From: Sphingosinicella sp. BN140058
GTDB taxonomy: Bacteria > Pseudomonadota > Alphaproteobacteria > Sphingomonadales > Sphingomonadaceae
Length of the DNA stretch: 64,000 bases
Direction of reading: 5' to 3'
Assembly: GCF_004135585.1 (NCBI RefSeq)
Contig: NZ_CP035501.1
Coordinates: forward strand, 5,651,501-5,715,500
Shown one piece after another: positions 7,791 to 17,423 of the stretch. The position numbers and the translations under genes are program-made. Every line of letters begins with the position of its first letter. Within the stretch, counting starts at the first letter, position 1. The notes under the pieces were generated by a model. That model saw only the letters and a list, made by a program, of their open reading frames with translations. It had not been told where the DNA came from and ran no database searches.

Positions 7791-8399
7791 TCACCCCCGC
7801 CGGAAGACGATCGTCAGATTGTTCGCCGGCATTTCGAACAGGCGCTCGAAGCGAAGCCCCCTCCCCTCCGCTTCGGCCGTGACGTCCTCGACTTGGCGGA
7901 GGCCCCAATCGGGATTGCGGGCCCTGAGCGAGGCGTCGAACGCCTCGTTCGACGCTGCGGTCGGCACCCCGAGCCGCCGATAAGGGCCATAGAGCACCAA
8001 CGGCGCTCCGGGGCTGAGCACCCGCTGCGCCCCCGCCATCAGCCCCGCCGTCGCCGCCCAGGGGCTGATGTGGACCATGTTGATGCAGACGATCGCCTCT
8101 GCCGAGTCGATCGGCCAGCGCTCCGACGCGGCATCGAGGTGCACCGGATCGGTCAGGTTCGGCAACCCGGCTTCGATACGCCAGGCCCGGATGGAAGCGA
8201 GCGCATCCGGATCGGGATCGCTCGGCTGCCAGAGCAAGCCAGGAAATGCGCGGGCGAAGTGCACGCCATGCTCGCCCGTGCCACTCGCGATCTCCAGGAC
8301 GGTGCCCCGATCCGGAAGCACGGCGCGGAGCAGTTCGGCGATAGGCTCGCGGTTGCGTTCGGTCGCGGGCGCTCGGCGGCGCATGTCGGTCATCGTCAT
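7791..8399 (-). CDS. DUF938-family SAM-dependent methyltransferase-like protein
   Basis: A 202-residue protein of the DUF938 family, which has a class I methyltransferase fold. The SAM-binding loop reads LEIASGTGEHG (residues 35-45) and the family's INMVHISPW motif follows in the middle. The start MTMTDMRRRAPATERNREPI matches the usual N-terminus, where Arg and Asn residues are conserved. The substrate is unknown. It converges with the preceding 80-residue gene with only 3 bp between them, and its start is divergent from the DUF2167 gene at 8472. Confidence 0.88.
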   Translation of the reverse strand: MTMTDMRRRAPATERNREPIAELLRAVLPDRGTVLEIASGTGEHGVHFARAFPGLLWQPSDPDPDALASIRAWRIEAGLPNLTDPVHLDAASERWPIDSAEAIVCINMVHISPWAATAGLMAGAQRVLSPGAPLVLYGPYRRLGVPTAASNEAFDASLRARNPDWGLRQVEDVTAEAEGRGLRFERLFEMPANNLTIVFRRG

Positions 8400-8471
8400 T
8401 TACCTTCTTTTGGCTGGTATCCGCAAAGCCGCCGTGTCAGCGTGTGCCCCGGGGCCGAAAAGGGGGACCAC

Positions 8472-9482
8472 ATGGCTAAACTGAAACTCATCCTCGCGCT
8501 CTGCGCGAGTATCGCCGTCGCGCCGGTTCAGGCGCAAGCACCTTCGAACGAGCAGCAAGCGGCGATGCGTCAGGCTGAGGCACTGATGCGCGATCTTCAT
8601 CCGGTCACCGGCGACGTCAGGATCCCGGAGGCGAGCGCGGGTCTTCATCTCGGCAAGGATTACTATTTTCTCCCAGCGGAGGAAGCGCGCCGCGTGCTGG
8701 TCGAAGGCTGGGGAAACCCGCCGGAGACGGCGAACGGCGTGCTCGGCATGGTCTTCCCCGCCGGCAAGACCTTCGCCGACGACGTGTGGGGCGCGGTAAT
8801 CACGTTCGAGCCGACGGGCTGGGTCAGCGATGACGACGCCAAGAGCACCGACTATCAGGAACTCGTCGAGCAGATGCAGTCCGGCGAGGAGGAACTCAAC
8901 GCCGAACGCACCAAACAGGGTTATCCCGCCCAGCATCTCGTCGGCTGGGCCCAACAGCCCGCTTACGACGTGCGCACCCACAGCGTTGTCTGGGCGCAGA
9001 ACATCCAGTTCGCCGGCGCCGAGCGCAACACGCTCAACTATGACGTGCGCCTGCTCGGCCGCAACGGCGTGCTCAGCCTCAACATGGTGACGAGCATGGA
9101 CAAGCTCGCCGAGACCCGCACGGCCGCCGCGAAGTTCGCGCAAGCCGCCGCGTTCGACACCGGCGCACGCTATGCCGACTACAAGCCCGGCATCGACAAG
9201 AAGGCGGAGTTCGGCGTCGGCGGGCTGGTCGCCGCGGGCGTGGGCGTCGCCGCGGCGAAGAAGCTGGGCCTGCTCGGCATCATCCTCGCCTTCGGCAAGA
9301 AGTTCATCGTCCTGCTGCTCGCCGGCGGCGCCGCAATCGCAGGCGCAGTTCGGCGGCTGTTCGGCGGCAGGAAAGCCGAAGACGAAGGCTATGCCTCTGA
9401 CTATGGTTCCGGTTCGGCCGCGTTCGAAGACACGCCGGCCGAGACCGCTGCGGAGCCGACGCCGGATCGCACCGCGCCGTGA
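8472..9482 (+). CDS. DUF2167 domain membrane-anchored protein
   Basis: A 336-residue exported protein. Residues 1-23 form a signal peptide (ILALCASIAVAPVQAQA). The DUF2167 domain follows, with the characteristic LHLGKDYYFLPAEEARRVL and GMVFPAGKTFADDVWGAV stretches. Two hydrophobic helices near residues 240-285 (GGLVAAGVGVAAA, then IILAFGKKFIVLLLAGGAA) anchor the C-terminus, which ends in an acidic Ala/Thr-rich tail. The role of DUF2167 proteins is unknown. The ATG at 8472 was chosen because the signal peptide begins there; in-frame sequence further upstream is antisense to the DUF938 gene. A strong hairpin follows the stop. Confidence 0.88.
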   Translation: MAKLKLILALCASIAVAPVQAQAPSNEQQAAMRQAEALMRDLHPVTGDVRIPEASAGLHLGKDYYFLPAEEARRVLVEGWGNPPETANGVLGMVFPAGKTFADDVWGAVITFEPTGWVSDDDAKSTDYQELVEQMQSGEEELNAERTKQGYPAQHLVGWAQQPAYDVRTHSVVWAQNIQFAGAERNTLNYDVRLLGRNGVLSLNMVTSMDKLAETRTAAAKFAQAAAFDTGARYADYKPGIDKKAEFGVGGLVAAGVGVAAAKKLGLLGIILAFGKKFIVLLLAGGAAIAGAVRRLFGGRKAEDEGYASDYGSGSAAFEDTPAETAAEPTPDRTAP

Positions 9483-9489
9483 GCTGATG

Positions 9490-9520
9490 GCGCCGCCGGG
9501 AAGTTCCCCGGCGGCGCGCC
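9490..9520 (+). terminator. Terminator hairpin after DUF2167 gene
   Basis: A perfect 11-bp stem GCGCCGCCGGG / CCCGGCGGCGC with a 6-base loop (AAGTTC), then GCCTTCATT. It lies between the convergent DUF2167 and gcvPB genes and may work in both directions, although the T run is short. Confidence 0.6.
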
Positions 9521-9521
9521 T

Positions 9522-11090
9522 TCATTCCGCGGCTTCGGCTTGCACGGGCGGCTTCCAGACCAGCACCGGCTTGCGCGCGGCCTGGGTTTCGTCGAGCCGG
9601 CGCCGGGGTGCGTGAACCGGCGCCGCCTTCAACGACTGATCGCCAGCCTTGGCGCGTTCGGCAACGGAGCGCAGCGCGCCGATGAACTGGTCGAGCGCGG
9701 CCTTCGACTCCGTCTCGGTCGGCTCGATCAGCATCGCACCGTGGACGACGAGAGGGAAATACATCGTCATCGGGTGGAAGCCCTCGTCGATCAGCCCTTT
9801 GGCGAGATCGAGCGTGCTGAGGCCCTCGGCGAAGCCCTTGTCGCTGAACAGGGCCTCGTGCATGCACGGGCCGCTTTCCCCAAACGGCGCCTCGAGCACG
9901 TCCTCCAAGCTGCGCAGGATGTAATTGGCGTTCAGCACCGCGTCGCCCGACACCTGCCGCAGGCCGTCGGCGCCGTGGCTCAGAATGTACGAGAGCGCGC
10001 GGGTGAACATGCCCATCTGGCCGTGAAAGGCGGTCATACGGCCGAAGCTCGACGCGTGATGCTCGCCGGCGGTCTCTTCCTCGACCAGCACGAAGTGATT
10101 GCCTTGCTGCTCCACGAACGGCAGCGGCGCGAACGGGGTCAGGGCTTCCGAGAACACCACCGGCCCGGAACCGGGCCCGCCGCCGCCATGCGGCGTCGAG
10201 AAGGTCTTGTGGAGGTTGATGTGCATCGCGTCGATGCCGAGATCGCCGGGGCGCACGCGTCCGACGATCGCGTTGAAGTTCGCCCCGTCGCAATAAACCA
10301 GGCCTCCTGCAGCGTGCACCGCGTCCGAGATCGCGCGCATGTCCGGCTCGAACAGGCCGCACGTATTCGGATTGGTGATCATCACGGCGGCGACGTCCGG
10401 CCCGAGCCGGGCCTTCAGCGCGTCGAAATCGACCCGCCCGCGATCGTTCGCCGGAATGCTCTCGACCCGATAGCCGACGAACGCGGCCGTTGCCGGGTTG
10501 GTGCCATGGGCGCTTTCCGGCACCAGGATGACCTCGCGCGCGTCGCCCCGTGCTTCGAGGGCGGCGCGGATCGCCAGCAGGCCGCACAATTCGCCGTGCG
10601 CGCCGGCCTTCGGGCTCATCGCCACCGAGTGCATTCCGGTGAGCTTGACCAGCCATCCGCCAAGCTCGGCGATCAGCTCGAGCGCGCCTTGCACCGTGTC
10701 GATCGGCTGCAGCGGATGGATGTCGGCGAAACCGGGCAGCCGCGCCATGCGCTCGTTGAGACGCGGATTGTGCTTCATCGTGCAAGAGCCGAGCGGAAAC
10801 AGGCCAAGGTCGATCGCGTAATTCTGCCGGCTGAGCCGGGTGTAATGGCGTACCGCCTGCGGCTCCGACAGACCCGGAAGGCCGATCGGCCGGTTGCGCT
10901 CCAGGCCGCCGAGCCGGGTGGCGACCTTGGGCGCCTCGTCGAAATCGACGCCGGTGCCGCCATCCTCGTCCATCTCGAAGATCAAAGGCTCTTCGAGCAT
11001 CAGCGCCCGGTTTCCGGTCCAGGTTTCCGCGCCCTCGTGACCACCGTCAGTGTCCGGCCTGGTCGGGCGGCCTTCACGATTCATGCTCAT
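9522..11090 (-). CDS. gcvPB: Glycine dehydrogenase (decarboxylating) subunit 2
   Basis: A 522-residue C-terminal-half subunit of the glycine cleavage P-protein, the PLP enzyme that decarboxylates glycine and passes the aminomethyl group to lipoyl-GcvH. The PLP lysine is K295 in [17 protein letters not shown], and the glycine-rich loop follows it. [12 protein letters not shown] near 102-113 and ESAHGTNPA near 192-200 are also typical of the family. The N-terminal half is a separate gene (gcvPA), which overlaps this start by 4 bp, so the two subunits are translationally coupled. It is the last gene of the riboswitch-controlled gcv operon. Confidence 0.97.
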   Translation of the reverse strand: MSMNREGRPTRPDTDGGHEGAETWTGNRALMLEEPLIFEMDEDGGTGVDFDEAPKVATRLGGLERNRPIGLPGLSEPQAVRHYTRLSRQNYAIDLGLFPLGSCTMKHNPRLNERMARLPGFADIHPLQPIDTVQGALELIAELGGWLVKLTGMHSVAMSPKAGAHGELCGLLAIRAALEARGDAREVILVPESAHGTNPATAAFVGYRVESIPANDRGRVDFDALKARLGPDVAAVMITNPNTCGLFEPDMRAISDAVHAAGGLVYCDGANFNAIVGRVRPGDLGIDAMHINLHKTFSTPHGGGGPGSGPVVFSEALTPFAPLPFVEQQGNHFVLVEEETAGEHHASSFGRMTAFHGQMGMFTRALSYILSHGADGLRQVSGDAVLNANYILRSLEDVLEAPFGESGPCMHEALFSDKGFAEGLSTLDLAKGLIDEGFHPMTMYFPLVVHGAMLIEPTETESKAALDQFIGALRSVAERAKAGDQSLKAAPVHAPRRRLDETQAARKPVLVWKPPVQAEAAE

Positions 11091-12445
11091 GCCAGGATCT
11101 CCTCGAGCGCGCCGGCGAGCGCCTCGACATCTTCATCATTGGTGGTTTCGGTGACGGCGATGACGAGGCCGCTTCCGAGCGCTTCGGCCTCAGGATAGAG
11201 GCGTCCGAGCGAAACACCGCCGAGAATGCCGCGCTCTGCGAGGGTGCGAACCACGGGACGTGCCTCGCGGGTGAGGCGCACCGTGAACTCGTTGAAGAAG
11301 GTCTCGCTGACCAGGTCGACGCCCGGCACCCGTGCCAGCCGCTCGGCGGCGCGCACCGCCTTGGCGTGGTTGAGCTCGGCCAGGCGGCGAAGCCCGGTTT
11401 CGCCGAGCAAAGTCATGTGCACCGAGAAAGCGAGCGCACACAATCCGCTGTTGGTGCAGATGTTCGACGTCGCCTTCTCCCGACGGATATGCTGCTCGCG
11501 GGTCGACAGGGTCAGCACGAAGCCGCGCTTCCCCTCGGCATCGACGGTCTCGCCGGCAAGGCGGCCCGGCATCTGCCGGACATATTTGTCGCGGGTGGCG
11601 AACAGGCCGACATAGGGTCCGCCGAAATTGAGGCCGACCCCGATCGACTGTCCCTCGCCGACGACAATGTCGGCGCCCATCTCGCCGGGTGCGCGCAGCA
11701 GCCCGAGCGCCACGGGCTCCGTCACCACCGCGATCAGCAGCGCGCCGGCGGCGTGGGCGCGTTCGGCGAGTTCGGACAGGTCGCCGATGCGGCCCAATAT
11801 GTCCGGATACTGGACGACGACGCAGCTCGTCTCCTTGTCGATCGCATCGAGCAACCGTGCCGTATCGGTCTCCGCCGACAGATCCGGCAGCGACGTCTCG
11901 AGCACGTCGCCGGTGAAGCGTGCCATCGTCTTGGCGACCGACACGTAATGGGGATGCAGCCCGCCCGACAGGATTGCCTTGGTACGCCGGGTGATCCGGC
12001 GCGCCATGCCGATCGCCTCCCAGCAGGCGGTCGAGCCGTCGTACATCGAAGCGTTCGCGACATCGCAGCCGAACAGGCGTGCGACCTGGGTCTGGAACTC
12101 GAACAGCGCCTGCAAGGTGCCCTGCGCGATTTCCGGCTGATAGGGCGTGTAGCTGGTCAGGAATTCGCCGCGTTGGATCAGGTGATCGACGCTCGCCGGA
12201 ATATGGTGCTTATAGGCTCCGCAGCCGAGGAAGAAGGGCACGTCGCCCGCGGCAAGATTGCGCCGCGCCATTGCCGACAGCCGGCGCTCGACGGCAAGTT
12301 CGCTGGCATGATCGGGAAGCCCGTCGATCTTGGACGCAAGCCGGGCCGCTTCGGGCACGTCGACGAACAAATCCTCGACGGAAGGTGCGCCGATCGTGCG
12401 CAGCATCTCGCGTCGATCGGCTTCAGCTAGGGGCAAATAGCGCAT
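11087..12445 (-). CDS. gcvPA: Glycine dehydrogenase (decarboxylating) subunit 1
   Basis: A 452-residue N-terminal-half subunit of the two-gene glycine decarboxylase. It begins [19 protein letters not shown] and carries [40 protein letters not shown], and [19 protein letters not shown], all hallmarks of GcvPA. It has no PLP lysine of its own and pairs with GcvPB to form the active enzyme. It is preceded by a 123-bp gap after the methyltransferase gene, which contains a short GC-rich hairpin, so part of the transcript may be attenuated there. Confidence 0.97.
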   Translation of the reverse strand: MRYLPLAEADRREMLRTIGAPSVEDLFVDVPEAARLASKIDGLPDHASELAVERRLSAMARRNLAAGDVPFFLGCGAYKHHIPASVDHLIQRGEFLTSYTPYQPEIAQGTLQALFEFQTQVARLFGCDVANASMYDGSTACWEAIGMARRITRRTKAILSGGLHPHYVSVAKTMARFTGDVLETSLPDLSAETDTARLLDAIDKETSCVVVQYPDILGRIGDLSELAERAHAAGALLIAVVTEPVALGLLRAPGEMGADIVVGEGQSIGVGLNFGGPYVGLFATRDKYVRQMPGRLAGETVDAEGKRGFVLTLSTREQHIRREKATSNICTNSGLCALAFSVHMTLLGETGLRRLAELNHAKAVRAAERLARVPGVDLVSETFFNEFTVRLTREARPVVRTLAERGILGGVSLGRLYPEAEALGSGLVIAVTETTNDEDVEALAGALEEILA

Positions 12446-12537
12446 CTCAGACCGCTTTCCTCTGCGCGCGGCTCAGCCGGCCGCATCATGGGGGTGGAAA
12501 ATACGGGAACGCCGACCGATCCCCCCGGACCGGCGCG

Positions 12538-12557
12538 CCCTCCCTCCCGCCGACGGG
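12538..12557. repeat. Short GC-rich hairpin between methyltransferase gene and gcvPA
   Basis: CCCTCCCG / CGGGAGGG arms with a 4-base loop, in the only sizeable gap within the gcv operon. No T run follows on either strand, so it is more likely a processing or attenuation structure, or an intergenic repeat, than a full terminator. Confidence 0.4.
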
Positions 12558-12568
12558 AGGGGAAAATC

Positions 12569-13354
12569 TCAGTCCGGCTTGCGCATCGTGAAGCGAAGCC
12601 GGACATAATCGGCACTCCAGCTTCCGTCGGCCTGCTGGAGCAGCGGCTGCAGCCGGGCCTGGATCGCGTGGGAAACCTCGTCCCGGGCCCCGTCCGGTAC
12701 GCCCGCGACGTCGAGCCAGCCGCTGCGGAACGTCTTCACCCAACCGGCGACGCCGGCCGGCAGCGGCGTCGGCCGGGCGACGAGATGCGCCTGGATCTCG
12801 TTGAACCCGGCGCAGGCATAAAGGCGAACGAACTCCTCGACCGAGGGATACCATTGCGGATCCTCGGCCGGAATCGGGTAACCGCGGGCGGTGAGCTCGT
12901 CCCGGATACCGCCGCGCAGCACGGCGATATTCCCCTGCCCGCCCATCTCGCCGACGAACCGGCCGCCCGGCTTGAGGACCCGGAACACGCCTTCCGCGAC
13001 GGCGTCCGGATCGAGCATCCAGTGCAGTGCGGCATTGGAGAAGGCCGCATCGAACTGGCCGAACCGGTTTGCCTGACCTTCGAGATCCAGGGCCTGGGCA
13101 TCGGCGACGAACGCGTCCACCCCCTTGGCCCGGGCCGCCTCCACCATTTCGGGGGATGCATCCAGCCCGATCACGCCGGCACCGCTCGCCATGATCTTCC
13201 GGGTCAGCGTCCCGTCACCGCAGCCAAGGTCGAGGATCAGCTCGCCCGGTTGCGGGTCGAGCATCTCGAGGGCTGCGGAACCGAGCGCCGGCACGAAGGC
13301 GGCGTTGGTTGCGTAATCGGTCGGAGACCAGCGGGAGGATGTGTTGACGGTCAC
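12569..13354 (-). CDS. Class I SAM-dependent methyltransferase
   Basis: A 261-residue methyltransferase (Methyltransf_11 type). Motif I is [16 protein letters not shown], the acidic loop [12 protein letters not shown] follows, and motif IV is [13 protein letters not shown] with the later [13 protein letters not shown]. The substrate is unknown; trans-aconitate methyltransferase-like enzymes look similar. I chose the GTG at 13354 because it overlaps the gcvH stop as GTGA, which implies coupling. An ATG four codons upstream would also be possible. Its position between gcvH and gcvPA is not part of the glycine cleavage pathway and is noteworthy. Confidence 0.85.
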   Translation of the reverse strand: MTVNTSSRWSPTDYATNAAFVPALGSAALEMLDPQPGELILDLGCGDGTLTRKIMASGAGVIGLDASPEMVEAARAKGVDAFVADAQALDLEGQANRFGQFDAAFSNAALHWMLDPDAVAEGVFRVLKPGGRFVGEMGGQGNIAVLRGGIRDELTARGYPIPAEDPQWYPSVEEFVRLYACAGFNEIQAHLVARPTPLPAGVAGWVKTFRSGWLDVAGVPDGARDEVSHAIQARLQPLLQQADGSWSADYVRLRFTMRKPD

Positions 13355-13722
13355 TGCTGCTCGCAAAAGGTCCGGTACGCTTCAGCGTCCATCAGCCCGT
13401 CGAGTTCCGAGGGATCCGACAGGCGCAGCTTGAAGAACCAGCCGTCGCCTTCCGGCGCGGTGTTGACCAGTGACGGATCGTCGGAGAGCGCATGATTGGC
13501 TTCGATCACTTCGCCGCTGACCGGCGCGTAGACATCCGAAGCCGCCTTGACCGACTCGACCACCGCCGCGTCGCCGCCCTTGGTCACCTGCCGGCCCGGC
13601 TCCGGCAATTCGACGAACACGATGTCGCCGAGCTGACCCTGCGCGAAATCGGTGATGCCGACGGTGGCGCTGTCGCCATCGACCGCGATCCACTCATGCT
13701 CTTGCGTATAATGAACGGTCAT
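13351..13722 (-). CDS. gcvH: Glycine cleavage system H protein
   Basis: A 123-residue lipoyl carrier protein. It shuttles the aminomethyl group between the P, T and L proteins of the glycine cleavage system. The lipoylated lysine is K59 in [19 protein letters not shown], and the start [17 protein letters not shown] is typical. Length is normal for the family. The start overlaps the gcvT stop by 4 bp and its own stop overlaps the next gene's GTG, so gcvT, gcvH and the methyltransferase form a tightly coupled run. Its modification would depend on lipoate enzymes such as lipB at 49874. Confidence 0.97.
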   Translation of the reverse strand: MTVHYTQEHEWIAVDGDSATVGITDFAQGQLGDIVFVELPEPGRQVTKGGDAAVVESVKAASDVYAPVSGEVIEANHALSDDPSLVNTAPEGDGWFFKLRLSDPSELDGLMDAEAYRTFCEQQ

Positions 13723-14840
13723 TGGCCGCCTCCCTTGCGATGGTATCGATGCGGAACGAAGGGCATGTCGCTGACCTTCGCCTGGAATATCTTGCCGCGC
13801 TGGGTCAGGCGGATCGTCGCGCCGGCTTCGGCGCTTCCGACCGGGACATAGGCCATCGCGATCGGCGCCTCGAGCATCGGCGAGAAACCACCGCTGGTCA
13901 CCTTGCCGACCTCGTTACCCTCGTCGTCGATCACCATCGCACCCTCGCGGACCGGCTGCCGCCCCTCGACGAGCAGGCCGACACGCCGGCGGATCAAGGT
14001 CGTGTCGAACTCCGCCGAGATGCGATGCCAACCGGGGAAACCGCCCTCGGCGCGGCGCCGCTTGGAGATGGCGAAGCCGAGATCGGCCTCGACCGGCGTC
14101 GTCTCGGTATCGAGATCGTGTCCGTAGAGCGGCAGGCCCGCCTCCAGGCGCAGCGAATCGCGCGCGCCGAGACCGATCGGCTTCACTTCGCTCTGCGCGC
14201 CGAGGAGGGCCGCGACCTCGAGCACCTGCGCCGCCGGCACCGAGATCTCAAAGCCGTCTTCGCCGGTATAGCCCGAGCGGCTGATCCACGCCGTGACGCC
14301 GCCGATCTGGAACGCGCCGCCGGTCATGAAACCCAGCGCCTCGACACCGGGCACCAGCCGGGCGAGCGTTTCCGCGGCCTTGGGCCCCTGCAAGGCAAGC
14401 AGGGCCTGCTCCTTCATGTGATCGACCACAACGGTACGCGGCAGCTTCGCCTGCAGATGGGCGATGTCGCCATCCTTGGTCGCACCGTTCACGACCATGT
14501 AGAAATGATCGCCGCGACGCGTGATCATCAAATCGTCGATGATCCCGCCATCCTCTGTGAGCAGCAGGGAATAGCGCAGCCGACCTTCCTTCAGGATGGC
14601 GAGGTCCGCCGGCAGCAATGCCTCCAGCGCCTTTTCGGCGTCGGCGCCGCGAATGATCAGCTGTCCCATGTGGCTGACGTCGAACAGCCCCGCCGATTCG
14701 CGAGTCCAGCGATGCTCGGCGATGATCCCCTCATATTGGATCGGCATCGCATAGCCCGCGAACGGCACCATACGGGCGCCGCGGTCGCGGTGCCATTGGT
14801 CGAGCGGCAGTGTCTTCTCGGGAACCGTTGCGTCGGTCAT
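13719..14840 (-). CDS. gcvT: Aminomethyltransferase (glycine cleavage T protein)
   Basis: A 373-residue tetrahydrofolate-dependent aminomethyltransferase. It releases ammonia from the GcvH-bound intermediate and forms methylene-THF. Typical stretches are [14 protein letters not shown] near the N-terminus, [16 protein letters not shown] in the middle, and [22 protein letters not shown] near the C-terminus. The ATG at 14840 ([17 protein letters not shown]) was preferred over one eight codons upstream because the GcvT core begins with LPLDQWH. It is the first gene after the tandem glycine riboswitch. Confidence 0.96.
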   Translation of the reverse strand: MTDATVPEKTLPLDQWHRDRGARMVPFAGYAMPIQYEGIIAEHRWTRESAGLFDVSHMGQLIIRGADAEKALEALLPADLAILKEGRLRYSLLLTEDGGIIDDLMITRRGDHFYMVVNGATKDGDIAHLQAKLPRTVVVDHMKEQALLALQGPKAAETLARLVPGVEALGFMTGGAFQIGGVTAWISRSGYTGEDGFEISVPAAQVLEVAALLGAQSEVKPIGLGARDSLRLEAGLPLYGHDLDTETTPVEADLGFAISKRRRAEGGFPGWHRISAEFDTTLIRRRVGLLVEGRQPVREGAMVIDDEGNEVGKVTSGGFSPMLEAPIAMAYVPVGSAEAGATIRLTQRGKIFQAKVSDMPFVPHRYHRKGGGQ

Positions 14841-14897
14841 CGTCCAGTCTCCAGGGCGCCGCAATGCCGTCCGGCGTGCCGGACGAATCTTGCAAAC

Positions 14898-15100
14898 AAT
14901 CCCCCTCTGTCACTGGACCTGAGAGCTTTCCCCGCGCCGGCGACGCCGCGGGTTACCCCTTCGGTGGTTCGCCGCGGCCGATGCCGAAGCGAACGCTTTC
15001 CAGAGTGTCTATGCCCGTGCGGTCCCTTTTGCCTGAGAGATTCCGGGGCGGTTGCTCCTTCGGCGGCGGCAGACCGAAACCTGCCACTCTCTCCCGCACG
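14898..15100 (-). promoter_or_regulatory. Tandem glycine riboswitch upstream of gcvT
   Basis: Read on the minus strand, two aptamer-like units follow one another. The first opens with GGGAGAGAGTGGCAGG, contains CCGAAGGAGCAA and AATCTCTCAGGCAAAAGGGAC, and closes near ACTCTGGAAAG (about 14995-15100). The second has ACCGAAGGGGTAA and GAAAGCTCTCAGGTCCAGTGACAGAGGGGGA (about 14898-14990), written here in parts. These match the glycine riboswitch class, whose tandem aptamers bind glycine and turn on gcv expression. It ends 57 bp before the gcvT start. The 337 bp between gcvT and the next gene hold nothing else that I can identify. Confidence 0.93.
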
Positions 15101-15177
15101 TGCACCGGCTCAGAAGACGGCGACCGCGCTGCCTTGAAGGCTGGCCCGGCCGCTGTCAACGTGGCTTGTCGTTCCGA

Positions 15178-15825
15178 TCAGCGGGTCGCGTTGTAGGAGA
15201 GCTGCGCTTCGGTGAGCTGGAAGCCGACCAGCACTTCGAAGCTCGCCTTGCGGACCGCGTCGCGCACCGTCGGATCGGCGAGCGGATCGACCGCCGCATC
15301 GGCATCGCCAGGCTTGCGTTCGCGGGTGATCTGACGGCGCACGTCGTCGGGAAGCGTCACCGCCGCCCGGGCGACGGAGCCGGTGGCGGTGCCGGTGGCG
15401 CTGGCACGAAGCTGACCGTCTTCGAAGCGGAGACCGACCTGGCTGACGCTCTTGGTGAGAACATTGGTGCCGCCCTGCACGACCACCGCGAAATAGGGCA
15501 GAACGACCTCGCGGGCCCCGGCGGCGTCGCGGCGCTGCCCGCGAATCTCGAAATTCACGGTGGTGACGATGTTGTCGCCGGTCTCGTCGCAGGTCGAGCG
15601 CACGTTGGTGATATGCGCCACCACGTCGATCGCGCTGGCGTCCCGGCTGTTCTCCGGGTTGAACAAGGTGATATCCCCGGTCGCGGCCGGAACCGCCACC
15701 GCCGGACAGGCCGAGCGCGTCACGGTGATGCCGGTGGCGGTCAGCTGACCGTCGGACGAGCAGCCGACGAGAGCCAGCGGGAGGAAGGCGGCGGCAAGCG
15801 CCGCTTTAGGCTTGAACACAGGCAA
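15178..15825 (-). CDS. Lipoprotein of unknown function
   Basis: About 215 residues. A lipoprotein signal (KAALAAAFLPLALVGC) precedes a soluble domain with several Cys residues (SACPAVAVPAA, NVRSTCDETGD). I chose the TTG at 15825 because a GAGG ribosome site lies 5 bp upstream and the lipobox LVGC falls at residues 19-22. A longer reading would add an unlikely non-hydrophobic leader that overlaps the ispH start. No conserved family is recognised. It lies between the gcv riboswitch and the divergent ispH gene. Confidence 0.75.
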   Translation of the reverse strand: MPVFKPKAALAAAFLPLALVGCSSDGQLTATGITVTRSACPAVAVPAATGDITLFNPENSRDASAIDVVAHITNVRSTCDETGDNIVTTVNFEIRGQRRDAAGAREVVLPYFAVVVQGGTNVLTKSVSQVGLRFEDGQLRASATGTATGSVARAAVTLPDDVRRQITRERKPGDADAAVDPLADPTVRDAVRKASFEVLVGFQLTEAQLSYNATR

Positions 15826-15967
15826 TGGATCCTCATTTTCCCGGGGACGGGCGAGCGGATCATAGGAACCGGGTTTCGCCGAGGCAAGCAACGAACAAGG
15901 GGCCGAGCGGCCCGACCACGGCTGCGTTCGGTGGACGCGGCGACCTATTCGGCATAGAGGCTGCGCC

Positions 15968-16921
15968 ATGCTGGCACCCAAACCCCCTCTTCACCTTCTG
16001 ATCGCGGCGCCGCGCGGCTTTTGCGCGGGAGTCGACCGGGCGATCCGGATCGTCGAGCTGGCGCTCGAACGCTACGGCGCGCCCGTCTATGTCCGCCATG
16101 AAATCGTCCACAACAAATATGTGGTTGATACGCTGAAGGCGCAGGGTGCGATCTTCGTCGCCGAGCTCGACGACGTGCCGGACGGGGTTCCCGTGGTCTT
16201 CTCCGCCCATGGCGTTCCCAAGGCGGTGCCGGCCAAGGCGGCGGAGCGCGGGCTCGATTTCCTCGACGCCACCTGCCCGCTCGTCTCCAAGGTCCATCGC
16301 CAGGCCGAACGCCTGGTCGAGGCCGGCCGCCATATCCTGTTCATCGGCCATGCCGGCCACCCCGAGGTGATCGGCACGTTCGGTCAGGTCCCTGAGGGAC
16401 GGATGACCTTGATCGAGACGGCGGAGGATGCGGAGCGCGTGATGCCGGCCGATCCCCACAATCTCTCCTTCCTCACCCAGACGACCTTGTCGGTAGACGA
16501 TACGGCCGAGATGATCCGGGTGCTGGAGCGGCGATTCCCGGACATCAAGGGTCCGCGCGGCGAGGACATCTGCTACGCCACGTCCAACCGGCAGGCGGCA
16601 GTCAAGGATATCGCCCGCACCTGCGACTTCGTGCTGGTGATCGGATCGACCAAGAGCTCGAATTCGCTGCGGCTGGTCGAAGTCTCCGAACGCGAAGGGG
16701 TCCCCGCGCGCCTGATCGCCCGCGCGACCGATATCGATCTGGCCTGGCTGGAGGGCGTGCGCACCCTCGGCCTGACCGCGGGAGCCTCCGCGCCGGAGAC
16801 CCTCGTGCGCGAAGTCGTCGATTTCCTTGCCGACCATTTCGAAATCACCGAGTCTGAAGGCGAAGGCGTCGTCGAGCGCATGGTGTTCAAGCTGCCGCGC
16901 GGCCTCGAAGCCGCTGCCTGA
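15968..16921 (+). CDS. ispH: 4-hydroxy-3-methylbut-2-enyl diphosphate reductase
   Basis: A 317-residue iron-sulfur enzyme that makes IPP and DMAPP in the last step of the MEP isoprenoid pathway. The three cluster cysteines are in place: C19 ([13 protein letters not shown]), C103 ([10 protein letters not shown]) and C201 ([11 protein letters not shown]). The conserved HEIVHNKYV and the TQTTLS stretch are also seen. Length is normal for the family. It is followed 10 bp later by rnhA, so the two are probably one transcript. Confidence 0.97.
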   Translation: MLAPKPPLHLLIAAPRGFCAGVDRAIRIVELALERYGAPVYVRHEIVHNKYVVDTLKAQGAIFVAELDDVPDGVPVVFSAHGVPKAVPAKAAERGLDFLDATCPLVSKVHRQAERLVEAGRHILFIGHAGHPEVIGTFGQVPEGRMTLIETAEDAERVMPADPHNLSFLTQTTLSVDDTAEMIRVLERRFPDIKGPRGEDICYATSNRQAAVKDIARTCDFVLVIGSTKSSNSLRLVEVSEREGVPARLIARATDIDLAWLEGVRTLGLTAGASAPETLVREVVDFLADHFEITESEGEGVVERMVFKLPRGLEAAA

Positions 16922-16931
16922 CTCTCCCGAC

Positions 16932-17387
16932 ATGACCGAAGCCAAGACCGAAGTGGAGATCTTCACCGACGGCGCCTGCAAGGGCAATCCGGGCCCGGGC
17001 GGCTGGGGAGCGATCGTGCGATCCGGGCCGCACGAGAAGGAAATGTCCGGCGGCGAACCCGCCACCACCAACAACCGCATGGAAATGATGGCGGCGATCC
17101 GCGCCCTGCAGGCGCTGAAGCGGCCCTGTTCGGTCACCCTGTTCACCGACAGCGTCTATCTGCGCGACGGTATCACCAAATGGATCCACGGCTGGCGCCG
17201 CAACGGGTGGAAGACCGCCGACAGGAAGCCGGTCAAGAATGCCGAGCTCTGGCAGGAATTGCTGGAGGCCGTCGGCGAGCACAAGATCGACTGGCGCTGG
17301 GTCAAGGGCCATGCCGGCCACCCCGAGAACGAGCGCGCCGACCAGCTCGCCTGCGCGGCCGCGCTCCAATTCTCGGCACGTCGATAA
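16932..17387 (+). CDS. rnhA: Ribonuclease HI
   Basis: A 151-residue RNase HI that cleaves the RNA strand of RNA-DNA hybrids such as primers and R-loops. The catalytic carboxylates are visible: D13 ([15 protein letters not shown]), E51 ([10 protein letters not shown]), D73 (LFTDSVYL) and D137 (NERADQLA), along with the basic protrusion [17 protein letters not shown]. The ATG at 16932 was chosen because it gives the standard N-terminus just after the ispH stop. An ispH-rnhA arrangement occurs in several alphaproteobacteria. Confidence 0.97.
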   Translation: MTEAKTEVEIFTDGACKGNPGPGGWGAIVRSGPHEKEMSGGEPATTNNRMEMMAAIRALQALKRPCSVTLFTDSVYLRDGITKWIHGWRRNGWKTADRKPVKNAELWQELLEAVGEHKIDWRWVKGHAGHPENERADQLACAAALQFSARR

Positions 17388-17423
17388 GGCTGTCCCTGCC
17401 CCGCTCCTCCGCGCGGTAAGACC

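Noticed and set aside
9540..11198. A 552-codon open frame on the plus strand, antisense to gcvPB
   Set aside because: It lies entirely opposite a strongly conserved gene, has no recognisable domain, and open antisense frames are expected at this GC content.
13722..15137. A 471-codon plus-strand frame across gcvT and the riboswitch
   Set aside because: It covers the glycine riboswitch and the antisense of gcvT, and no family is recognised.
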